A stretch of 64,000 bases of DNA, taken from the NCBI GenBank assembly GCA_034406715.1, contig CP137866.1:1178001-1242000 (forward strand), read 5' to 3'. Origin of the DNA: Rhodotorula mucilaginosa. Its lineage: Eukaryota; Basidiomycota; Microbotryomycetes; Sporidiobolales; Sporidiobolaceae. The notes under the pieces were generated by a model. It was not told where the DNA came from. It ran no database searches and saw only the letters and a list, made by a program, of their open reading frames with translations. The stretch's first letter is position 1; each line of letters starts with the position of its first letter. Below are positions 10,303 through 20,836 of this stretch, in pieces. Position numbers and translations under genes: made by a program.

Positions 10303-12217
10303 TCACGAAGCAGTTTCGGCCGTCGATGGTTCCGACTCGGTCGGTGGCGGTGCAGAGGTGTCGTCGTTGATGTCCAGCTTGCCGTAAGATGCGTCGAGAC
10401 CTCGCAATCTGTTTCCGGGAAGCAAAGGCGCGCACGCATCAATAACTTACATCTTTTCGAAGACGGACGCAGGATATTGATAAGGGAAAGGCGGGCGAAG
10501 CGGCTCACCGTTCCGTCTCCTTTGCTTGTCGCTCGTTCTCGGTCCGCACGCGCAACATGGCCAAGTCCCAGTCCTCGTCGCCGCCTTCGTCGTCGTCGTC
10601 CTCGTCGCCGAGGAGCAGTTCCGGGTTGTACGTGAACAAGTCTCGGCCCGACAGGCCCGAAAGTTTGCCGGCTTGGGCCGTCGCCGACTTGACCGACTCT
10701 TTCGCCTGCGCCTCGGCTTCCTTTTTCGAGACGCGCGTCTTTTTCCATTCCGCAAACGTCTCTTTCGTGATCGGCGTCAACTTGGACTGGTCCAACTTGT
10801 GTCGCTCGCTGTTTGCAAATACCCAGGATCAGTCAGTTTGTGATTCCCCTTTTTCGCGCTCGCATCAAGTCGGGACAGAACGCAGGAAAGAACGGGGAGG
10901 GAGAGAGAGAGAGAGAGAGGAAGAGGAAGAGCAAGAACAAAAGAAACGCACACTTCGAGGAACTCTTCGAGCGAGATCTGGTTCCGGAGCGCATCGTCCT
11001 CGGTCTTTTTCTTCTGACTCTTGAGGACAAAGCCTGGCGGCAGCGCGTGTCGGTACATGCACGTCGGTCCGTTCGGGCACTCCCTGTGCACCGCGTAGTT
11101 GTTCCAACGAGGTCAGCCTCGGGCGCGATACCTTCTGCTGAACATGACGGAAGCACTCACCAGAACCATCCGTACTTTTGCGACTCGACCTATTGAAATC
11201 GCCAAGACAGGGTGAGCTTTCCGGACAGGACAACACACGATGATGACTCACGGCGTCGAGGAAGAATTTGCAGATGATGTCGGTCGTCGCCTTCAAGTTA
11301 CCCTTCTTCGAGACGGCGTCTCGCAGTTGTTCCTCCGTCCAAGTCGACATGTCTGTGCGGCGCCGATGACACGTCAGATTTCAGTCCCATGCGGAGCAGA
11401 TGGCCGACTCCGTGGCTGGAACAGCGGAAAGCGTGAGAAGCGGTGACGCACCGTCCTCCTTCTTTTCACCTCCTTCCTTGCCTTCATCGCGCTTGTCGGC
11501 GTACAAGCTCGCCTTCTGAGTCTTCCGGTCCGCCTCGAGGTTGTGCGAGAACTTGCACTTGGCACTGCTCGTGTGTGTGCGCGCGCGGGCGGTACCAGTC
11601 AGTTTCAGTCCAGTTGGAAGGGGGAAGGAGGAGGAGGAGGACTGACCCCTTTTGACACCTCCCTGCCTTGAAAAAGGCACACAAGACCGTCTTGGGGTCT
11701 GTAGATTGTAACGTATCCGGTTCAGCTACTGATCGCCCTGTGTTGCGCGCTCACACGACCCGCGGGGACGGGGGGACTGACCGACTCCGAAGGGGACTTT
11801 GGGCTGGACGATCTCGGGCCCCGAGTAGAGCGAGGCCTCGAGTTCCTTCTTGGCCTGCTCTGCGCGCTTGCGTTCTGCGAGTTTTTCCTTTTCCTTCTCC
11901 TTGGCGAGGACCTCCTTGTTGCGGCCCTTTTGCGACTCTTGCTGGTTGATGATCTGGACCTGCTTCTGGACTTTGGATGACTTGTTCTTGTTCTTGAGTC
12001 CAAAGGTCTGTTTGGGGCGCGGTCCGGGTGCCAGTATAGCGTGTGTACGGAGGCGAGTTGGGAATGAGCGATGATGTCGACGAGGGGGAGGGTCAGCACC
12101 CGCACACTCGAGCTCTGGTGCAGGACCGCGGTGCAGTTGCTGGCACTAGAGGATCTGGAGACTCGCCTTGTCCTCTGCGACCTTTTTGGGCTTGTTGTCC
12201 TGCTTCTTGGGCGGCAT
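10303..12217 (-). CDS. TMA46: CCCH zinc-finger protein of the TMA46/DFRP1 (ZC3H15) family
   Basis: Nine proposed exons on the minus strand: 12167-12217, 11782-12007, 11647-11698, 11452-11564, 11252-11352, 11161-11189, 10952-11083, 10509-10808 and 10303-10408 (369 aa). The family binds and stabilises the translation-associated GTPase DRG1/Rbg1 on ribosomes. It starts [17 protein letters not shown], then [16 protein letters not shown], the family signature. CCCH finger 1 is [20 protein letters not shown]; finger 2 lies around [13 protein letters not shown]. The DRG-binding stretch EEFLEVERHKL follows. Intron 1 (12008-12166) uses a GC donor (AAG/GCGAGT); no GT donor gives the family sequence. 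The last exon is less certain, because an immediate stop at 10505-10507 would give a product about 34 residues shorter. Intron 7 holds a GA-dinucleotide run. Confidence 0.88.
10901..10919. repeat. GA dinucleotide run in a TMA46 intron
   Basis: About nine GA units inside the intron 10809-10951. Read on the coding strand it is a CT tract, a plausible polypyrimidine stretch ahead of the acceptor. Confidence 0.8.
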
Positions 12218-12529
12218 GGCGGCAGCAGCAAGGTCGAGCAGTCGACGTCGGCGGTTCGTTCAAAAGGAGGGGGAGAGAAGCTGAAGGTCTCGAGCTATGA
12301 GATCAGAGCAGCAGTGTATGTGCTCCTTTGACACACAGAGCAAGAGAGTCCGAGTGTGCGCGGTGATCCGTCCGAGCGAAAAGATGCGGCTGAGCGTGAG
12401 CAGGAGCACCTTGTCACCGCTGTCTATAGACACGGACCGGGTTGCATGCTATTGCGCTGCGGTAGCGCACGACTCCGCTCAACTCTACGCCCAACAGCTC
12501 ACTCGCCTCCTGCTGCTCTGCTCGCCACC
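12218..12529. promoter_or_regulatory. Shared divergent promoter region, TMA46 / DUS2
   Basis: The 312 bp between the two start codons must contain both promoters. No TATA box or known operator stands out. Confidence 0.5.
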
Positions 12530-14494
12530 ATGACGGCTCCGCTCGCCTCCTCCGTTGCAGCTCGTCCGCTTTCACCAACGTCCTCACTCAACGCCGCCGA
12601 TGCTGTCGGTCAGCCAGCCGCAAAGAGGCAGCGCACATCCAAGCACAACGACGAGGACTATGCAGCGGAAACCAAGGCGACCACCACAAAGACGCCGAGG
12701 AAGCGCACCTCGCAGCAGCTCCCTTACGACACCGGAATGCACCTCGCTCCCATGGTCCGCATAGGCACCCTCCCAGTCAGGCTCATCGGTGAGACCTCGT
12801 CCTCTCCTCTCCACCTTTGGCCGAGCTCTCCCGGCTGACCGAGATGCGCACAAGCCCTCGAGTACGGCGCCGAACTCGTCTGGGGTCCAGAAATCGTCGA
12901 CAAGGCCATCATCGGAGCCGAGCGTAAAGTCGACCGTGAGTCAACAGCTCTCTGATGCGAGTGACATGAATCCTTGCTTATCAAGGCAAGCAATCGCAGC
13001 CCGCACTGGCGTCGTCTCGTTCCTGAAGAACGGCCGCTCCATCTTTGATTGCCACCCGCTCGAAAAGTCGCGCCTCATCTTCCAACTCGGCAGCGCCTCG
13101 CCCGAACTCGCAGTCCAAGCCATGAAAGTCATCCAACACGACGTCGCCGGCGTCGGACTCAACTGCGGGTGTCCGAAATCGTTCAGCTTGTCGGGCGGGA
13201 TGGGCGCCGCGCTGCTCAAAGAGCCAGAGAAACTGTGCTCGGTGCGGCCCTCCTTTTCTCCCTCTTTTTGTGTGCAGCGGACATTACATGACTCACACCG
13301 AGACAAGAAACGCAGATCCTCACGGCCCTCGTCCAGGCGACCGACTTGCCCGTCGACGCCAAGATCCGCCTCTTGCCCCTCCCCCCTGCCAAAGGCAACA
13401 CTTCCAGTTCCGCATCACCATCAGCCGCCGCCGCTGCGAGTCTCGCCACTCCTGTCGCGACCCCTCCTCCGCCGCCGCCGACCGACCCAGCGCAGCCTCA
13501 GCCTCAGCCTCAGCGGACCCCTTCGGCGATTCTTGAACCGACTGTGCCGCCGACTTTGACCGTCGATGCCGCCGTCACCTCGGACACCGAAACAGCGGCG
13601 GCAGGGGCAGGACCATCATCTTCGGCAAAAGGAGAAGAAGAAGAAGAAGAGCCCACCCTCACCCTCGTCGCTCGCATCTTCGACACCGGAATCGCCAACC
13701 TAACCGTGCACTGCCGCACGCAAGAGATGCGTTCCCGCGAACCGGCGTTGCATGAACGCATGCGCGGTATCACGGAGATGGGGAGGCAAAGGGGGGTGCC
13801 GGTCGTGTGTAATGGGGATGCGGTCGGAGGGGGGAAAGATGCGGGGTGGGGTAACTTTGATCAAGTGTGCGAAAAGACGGGTACGTCTTAACGGGCTTTA
13901 CTTTCTTTCCGTTGTCGTGATGCTTAGATTCTGACTGATGTCTTCCCCGACCGACACTGCTGCAACTGTAGGCGTCAGTTCGGTCATGATTGCTCGCGCG
14001 GCCGAGGCGAACCCGTCGTGCTTCTCTCGAAGTGGACTCGCCGACCCGATCAGCGAAGTGATCCCTAAACTCCTCCGAGTGGTGAGCAGCTTTTCATTCC
14101 CTTCTCTCGTGTTTGCAATCCACGAGCTGACAACCTCGCGCGACGATGCCTCTCTCTCTCTTTCCTCCCACACCGATTGAGAAATAATCCACAGGCGATG
14201 GTGACCCAGAACCACTACAACAACACGAAATACATCCTCAACGCCATGTCTCTAGTCGATTCGCCGACGCCGCCGACGAGGGAAACGAACCGCGAGTACA
14301 AGCAAAAGATGAACAAGGCCAAGTCGTACGCGGACATGGCCGAGGTGTTTGGCATCGACCGGGACGAGGTCAGAGCCTTGTCTGAAGAGGAGCCGGACGG
14401 CATGGCACGGCTCGAGGCGTTGTTGCCGCGGTGGAAGCAGCGGCGGGACGAGATCCTCCTCCTCAGCCGCCTTGAGAACGATGATACGTTTTGA
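12530..14494 (+). CDS. SMM1: tRNA-dihydrouridine(20) synthase, Dus2/Smm1 family
   Basis: Six proposed exons: 12530-12788, 12855-12935, 13000-13241, 13316-13880, 13972-14081 and 14195-14494 (518 aa). The enzyme is a flavoprotein that reduces uridine 20 in the tRNA D loop using NADPH. The ATG sits in a good context (GCCACCATGA). The TIM barrel shows LAPMVRIGTLPVR, YGAELVWGPEIVD, the catalytic block NCGCPKSFSLSGG (Cys about 171), VHCRT and VVCNGDAV. After the block DAKIRLL the barrel is interrupted by about 100 residues of Pro/Ser/Ala/Glu low complexity before it resumes at TLVARIFD. No double-stranded RNA-binding domain is visible at the C-terminus. It is convergent with the glutamine synthetase gene, with 127 bp between stops. 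Confidence 0.9.
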
Positions 14495-14621
14495 ACCGCG
14501 ATCATCGCGTCCAGGTGAACCCGTAGCAACCGTTTTTTTTTGGCGTATACATCTATAGACTCGATATTATACAGCCTGCCGCTATTCTCCATTCACGATC
14601 ATTGGGGCGAAAGCGGCCTCA

Positions 14622-16624
14622 CTACGCCAGCTCGAGGTACCTCCGCAATTCCCAATCCGTCACCGCCTGGGCATACAATTCCGCCTCATGCTGCCTCGTC
14701 GCGCCATAATGTTCGACAAACTCGTCGCCCAGCACTTCGCGCGCAAGACTCTCCGGGCGGAGGAACTTCTCGACGGCCTTTTCGAGCGAGTTGGGCAACC
14801 GCTCGAAGGTGATCTTGGAGGTGGTGCCGGGCGCGGGGGGTCGGATGGGGGGACCGGGGAGGGGAGTGCGGTTTTTGATGCCGCGGAGGCCAAGGGCGAG
14901 GAGGGCCGAGAAGGTGAAATAAGGGTTCATCTGTAGCGTTGGGAGTCCAAGAAAGGTGGGAGTTAGTTTCGTTGGCAGGCTTGCTCGACGCTGATTCAAG
15001 CAGACCAGACTGGACTGGGGAGGGCGACCATCGTCGGGTCGAGAAAGAAAGGAACAGAGAGAGAGAGAGAAAGATTCTACGCACATCCGCACCGGGCACG
15101 CGCACCTCGAGCCTCGTGCTCTTGGTGTCTCCCATCGGCGGACTAATGATCCGGACGGACGCGAGTCGACTCTCGTATGCGTACGACACCGAGGTCGGAG
15201 CCCAGTAGGACTCGACGAGGCGCTTGTAGCCGTTCACGGTCGGGACGAGGCAGGGCATCTGGGGTTTCGCGATTGGGATGGTGGCCAATCGGAGGTCGTC
15301 GTCAGTAAGGACTCTCTCGCGGAGTGAAGGACGCAGCGAGATGAAGACTCACAATGTCGGGCAGGCCTTGGAGGATGCCGGCGAGGAACCACTCTCCGAT
15401 CTGCGAGATCCTCGCCGTGTCTTCATATTTTGCCTCCTTCCGACCTTTTTCGACCTCGCTCTCCTCGACCGCAAAGACGTTCTTGCCGCTCTTGTCCCGC
15501 AACGAGATGTGCACGTGGCCGGAACAACCCGGTTGGTCGGCGTACGGTTTCGCCATAAAGGTGGGCAGGACGCCGTGCTCGAGTCCGGTCGTTTTGGCCA
15601 TGTGCTTGAACAGGATCGCGTTGTCGGCCATGCGGGACACGCGCTGGTACGCGAGAGCGGACTCGAACACGCCAGGACCGGTCTCGGTGTGGTGACCTTC
15701 AAGGAGGCGCCGTCAGTATCGTGCGACATTGGAGGTCGCCGCGCGACGAACGGGGTCCGAGAAGAGATGACACACACCTTCGATCGGGATGTCGAACGCC
15801 TTGCAGTTGTTGTACAGGGCGTGGAAGTACTCCTTGTTGAGTTCGGGTCGCAAGAGAGAGTAGCCGTGCATGCCTTCGCTCAGCGGGGTCAGGTTGTGGA
15901 AGTCCTTCTCGTAGATCGTCTTGGGCGTCTCGCGGAACTGGAAGTATTCGTACTGCGAGGCCATATCCATGACGTAATCAGCATCTACCCGTCCGCGTGA
16001 ACTTTCGCCAGGTGCATAGTCAAGGGGGAATGAGGCGTCGCGTACCTCTGCACCTGCGAATGCTTCGTATCCTTCCCGGTCGAGCTGGTCGACAACTTTT
16101 TGCAGAGTCGCGCGCGGGCAGGCATACAGCCCTTCTTGCGTGTCGGGATCGTAAAACGTGACTAGGAAGAACGGGAGCGAGGGCGTTCCGGGCAAGCGGC
16201 GGTACGACGAGAGGTCGACTTTGGCGAGGATGTCTTTGTAGCCGTTCCGGAGGTTCGAGATGCCGAGTTCTTTGGTGTAGGTCTGGTCGTGCAAATCCCA
16301 CCCAAACACGACGCTGCAGTATCCGAAGCCTGTAGGTGCCGCACCAGTAAGGGTCAGACCGCCCTGCAGTGGTTCGGTTATCGCGCGGTCGGATAAGACG
16401 ACTGACCGTCTTTGGCGGCCGAGAGGAACTTTGACTTGAGCATGATCTTGCCTCGAAGAATCCCGTCGACATCGATGCCTGCATTGGTCCCCTATGCATG
16501 TCAGTCGCGTGTTTGCCAGAGGGAGCATGTGGGGAGACTGACCTGCGACCTGGACGCGGTCATCGTCCTGGAGGAGGCTCTCGAGGGACGCAAGTGTCAC
16601 GGCTGGCTGATCAGGAGTCGTCAT
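14622..16624 (-). CDS. Glutamine synthetase, type I family
   Basis: Seven proposed exons: 16543-16624, 16407-16478, 16046-16329, 15778-15952, 15353-15696, 15085-15258 and 14622-14930 (479 aa). It begins MTTPDQPAVTLASLESLLQD. The beta-grasp block VAGIDVDGILRGK follows. The glutamate/ammonia/ATP active-site blocks include EYFQFRETPK, GHHTETGPGVFE (His about 206-207), CSGHVHIS, VNGYKRL and TRLEVRVPGADMNPY. This is a GSI-type enzyme (bacterial-like, as in fungal FluG C-terminal domains and GSI-like paralogs), not the usual eukaryotic GSII, so it may ligate a different amine; the substrate cannot be told from sequence. In exon 2 the acceptor GCAG at 16479-16482 was preferred to the nearer ATAG because it restores VAGIDVDG. 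Divergent from DNA ligase I, with 143 bp between starts. Confidence 0.88.
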
Positions 16625-16767
16625 GCTGCGAGTACGCGCTGATTCTGGATCGAGAGCGGAAAGTGGGAACGAGAAACCGGAAAGGCTGCGAGTCGACGAC
16701 TTGCTCTTTCCGCGTTCACGTCCTGCTCGTCGAGCGACGCGCAAGTGCACGCTCGAGACGGGAGAGG

Positions 16768-19700
16768 ATGGCCAAATCCGCTGGCGACACGCTCGCCCTC
16801 ACCGATTACTTCCACTCGCCGAACAAGGCGAAAAAGCGGCAAAGTGCGTCATCGTCAACCAACTCGCAGCCATCTCAGCCGCCCTTTAAGCGCACAAAGC
16901 TGGCCAGATCTACAAAGGGGGCAAACGGGAAAGTGCAAGCAAGCGGGCAGAAAGAGGAGAACCTCGGACAAGTCACGCTGTCCGACTCGGACGACGACGA
17001 TCCGAAAGATCCGGCGCGCGAGGCGCGAGACAGCGGCGACGACCTCGTGATTATCGAGCCGACACCATCCACCAGCAAGGTCAAGCTCGAGTCTGACTTA
17101 CATCGTCCGCCTCCGCCGCCGCCGGAAAAGATCGCGTCCATCTTTGCCCCGAGACGTCGTCCGTCCGCCTCGACCTCGCCGCAGAAATCGGTCGCCTCTA
17201 CAACGACGCCGGTCAAAGCAGAACGGAACGATGACCTCCAGCTGGACAAGAAACCCGACATCAAGCCGTCTCCGTCAAAGAGCATCGCCATCTTTGACAC
17301 CGCAGCCGCCACTTCCGGATCCGCCGCCAACGCCACTGGCTCTTCGTCCACCGCGAACAAGAACCTGCCGCTCGATACCTCGCTCTTCTCCTTCCACCCT
17401 TTGACCGACATCGCTTTTGCGCCGCATGTTCGCGTCCCTTTCAGCTTCTTCACGGACGCGCTCGTCCTCATCAGCTCGACGAAATCGCGCCTCTACATCC
17501 AACTCGTCTTGACCAACCTGCTCCGGACCGTCATCGAGCGCGATCCAGCCAGTCTGGTATCCATAATTTACCTCTGCAGCAACCGGATCGGACCGTCGTA
17601 CGAGCCGCAGACGGAACTCGGGATCGGGTGGCGTGAGTTGCGTGCACAAGCAGGCTGACCATTACCTCGACACCTTTCCAGCTGACGCTTCGACCTTGTA
17701 CAAACGCAGAGGTGCTGTCCAAGTCGATCAAAGAGACCTCGGGTGCTACGCCGCAGAAGCTTAAGCAACTCGCCAACAAGTATGGCGACCCGGGCGATAT
17801 CGCCTTCGACGCTTCCAAGAGTGTCCGACTGCTCGTCCAGCCGGCGCCGTTGCTCTGCCACAGCGTGTACGCGACCTTGTTGCAGATCGCGAGGCTGAAG
17901 GGGTGCGTTGAGCTTCTGAAGGCTATGTAGCGTCTTACTTGCGCCTCGCGTGCTGACCTTCTCAAGCTTGTCATCAGAACCGGTGTCTTGAACCAAAAGA
18001 CTTCGCTCGTCAAGAAACTCCTCCTTTCCGCCACGGGAGAGCAAGTCCGCTACATTGTCCGCATCCTCGCCAGCAATCTCCGCATCGGGGCCGTACGGCT
18101 CTCGCTTCTCTCGGCTCTCGCTCGCGCGTTCGTCGTTTCCCGTCCGCCGGGGAAAGAGCCGCCGCTCGAGTTACTCGACGAGGAAGGAGGAGGCAAGTAC
18201 TGGCTCAGTGCCAAAGAGCGAGCCGAGATGCGTCGAGTCGAAGAGGAGGAGGAGGCGAAAGCTGCCGCCAAGGCGCAGAAGAAAGGGGGCGGCGGCAAGG
18301 GCAAAGCCAAAGCCAAAGCGGAGCCGACAGACGCAGAGGCGACGGCTGAGGACAACAAAGGCAAGAACAAGGTCAAGACGAAGCCGAGGGCGCAAAAGTC
18401 GGAGCTCGAACTGGCCGTCGAGGACAAGTTCAAGCGGGCGGAGCAGCTCGTCCGCAAGGTGTGGGCGAAACATCCCAACTTTGGCCACTTGGTCGAAGCG
18501 TTGCTTGAAGGCGGATTGGAAGAGCTCGAGGAACGAATCGGACTCAGTGTCGGTGAGTCGTTTGCAGAAGTCTCGCGTCATTGGCTGGAGGCGGGGACCT
18601 GATTCTTGTCTGTCCACCTGTCTCTCTGCAGGCGTTCCCCTCGAACCCATGCTCGGCTCCATCACCCGCTCGTTCGACGACATCTACACCCGCCTCGGAT
18701 CTCGCCCGTTCGTCTCGGAAGCGAAACTCGACGGTCAGCGCGGGCAGATCCACGTCTGGGTCGGGGACAAGCGTCCGCCCGGCGTGGCCGACAATGCCGG
18801 CAAGTGGTTCACCGATGACGAGACGGGTAAGAAGATCTGGGTGAGGATGTTTTCGAGGCATCTGGAGGATATGAGCGAAAAGTACCCCGACATTGGCGGA
18901 ACCATCTTGGTGAGTCGGCGACGTCTCCTCGGCGTGGCGCTCACCTTGTCACGCGCTGACATCGGCTCTACGTCGATCCTGCAGGGGATTGTCCAGCGCG
19001 CAGAGGCGACCGAGACACCGCTGCGGAACTTTGTCATCGACTGCGAGGTGGTCGCGATCGATCCCGTCTCTGGCGCTTTCAAGACCTTCCAGGAGCTCAG
19101 CTGTACGTCGCGCGCTATTGAAAGAGCTCCCCTTGTTTTCGCTGACGAGGATGTACACAGATCGGTCGAAGAAGGACGTCGAGCTCGGCGATATCAAGGT
19201 TCGGGTCGGCATCTTCTGCTTCGACCTCATGTTCCTGAACGATGAAGTGCGGGTGTCGCCTACGCTCGAGCTTCTAGACTCCTGCTAACTTTTGGATTTG
19301 CAGTCGCTCTTGTCTACTCCCTTCCGAGGTCGTCGGCAGCTGCTGCACACGCATTTTCCGCCGCTGCGGCCGACCGACCCGCGTTACGCGAAATGGGAAC
19401 TCATCCCGTCGTGCACCGATACCGAGCCCGACAAGGTCCGCGCATTTTTCCACGAAGCACTCAAGATGAAGGCTGAGGGGATCATGGTCAAGCTGCTCGA
19501 CGAGGTGGAAGTCGAAGTTGAGGTGCAAGAAGGTCAGCAAGACGGCGAGCTCGGCGAAGCGGTCGACGAGGAAGAAGACGGGTACGCCACCAGCGAGAGC
19601 AGCTCGACCAAGTCACCTTCTCCGGTAGACGTGAAGCCCGTGGCGACCGAAGCGACGAACGGAGCCGGCACGACGGACGGCAAGAAGGGCAAGTCGCGAC

Positions 19701-20541
19701 GCAAGGTCCTTCCTGCGACGTACGAGCCGGACAAGCGGGCCGACTCGTGGCTCAAGGTCAAGAAAGACTACCTGGAAGGGGAAGGTGCGATCAGCGACTC
19801 GCTCGACCTCGTCCCGATCGCGGCGTGGTGGGGACAAGGGCGCAAGGCCGGTTGGTGGAGTCCTTTCTTGCTCGCGGTGTACGACGAAGAGACGGGCGTG
19901 TACACGGCGGTCACCAAGTGTCTCTCTGGCTTTACCGAGTGAGGGTGCTTTTTTCCTGCCCGTTCTGTGAGGGCGCCGGGCTGAACTTTTCCCTCCCCCG
20001 CAGCGCGTTCTACAAAGAGATGCGCGAAAAGTACAGGCCCGACCCCGACAATCTGCTCACTAGCCACGAACCGTGGCCCGAGGTTGATGGCGGCTGTAAG
20101 TTCAATAGCCGTTCGATGTAAAACCTGCAGGAAGCCCGAGCTGATCAGGATTGATTCGGCAGCGCTGCGTCCCGACATCTGGTTCAAGCCGTCCGAGGTG
20201 TGGGAGATCCGCGGCGCCGAGTAAGTTCCGCCCGCGAGACTAGTGACGTCCGAAGCTGACGAAGGTCGTCCTCGCTCGCCGCCTGCAGCTTCACGTTGTC
20301 GCCCGTCTATCCGGCCGCTCGCTCCTTGTTGGGAGAACGCGGCTGCTCGATCCGCTTCCCGCGCTTCATGAAAGTGCGCGAAGACAAGGGGATTGAGAAC
20401 GCCACGACGGCGGAACAGCTCGCGCGGATGTACCACATGCAGGGAGAGCCGGCCGGAGGCCCATCGACTGGTTCCGGCGCTGCTGCGGCTCGCGAAGTCG
20501 AGGAGCAGGAGGAGGAGATGGTCGGAGATGCACCGGAGTGA
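16768..20541 (+). CDS. CDC9: ATP-dependent DNA ligase I
   Basis: Ten proposed exons: 16768-17632, 17710-17902, 17978-18552, 18632-18909, 18985-19102, 19161-19246, 19304-19938, 20004-20095, 20163-20220 and 20289-20541 (1050 aa). It joins Okazaki fragments and seals repair nicks. The N-terminus (TLALTDYFHSPNKAKKR) looks like a PCNA-interacting PIP box without the usual Gln. A disordered region with an acidic DSDDDD block follows. The DNA-binding domain spans about 200-545. The nucleotidyltransferase domain has the active-site motif EAKLDGQRGQIH (Lys about 576). AEGIMVKLLDE and RADSWLKVKKDYL follow, then the OB fold. Two insertions stand out: a Lys/Ala/Glu stretch of about 70 residues in the DNA-binding domain, and about 80 acidic/Ser residues between the last two catalytic motifs. 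Both make it longer than yeast Cdc9 (755 aa). Confidence 0.93.
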
Positions 20542-20836
20542 TTGTCTTGTAGCTGATCGCTTACGCTTGTTGTCGTATAAATACTGAGCTGCACTACCGT
20601 GAATGAATCATGCGTCTACAGAGAGCCTTTCTGCCAGGTGCAGCGTTTTCGAACGAGTTGAGTTACCGCGCCCTCTCGCTCGTCGTCAATTGAATCCCAT
20701 CGCAACTCTGGCGCTTGGCGAGTAGATCAACAGCCCTCCGCTATCTACATCGCTGCACCTCGTCGGCCGGAATTGCAATTTCTGAATCGTCGACGACGAG
20801 ACCCCACTCGGCAGCGGACCAGTGACGCCGACGACA

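Noticed and set aside
15278-16000. A 240-codon plus-strand frame
   Set aside because: It runs antisense to exons of the glutamine synthetase gene and shows no family features.
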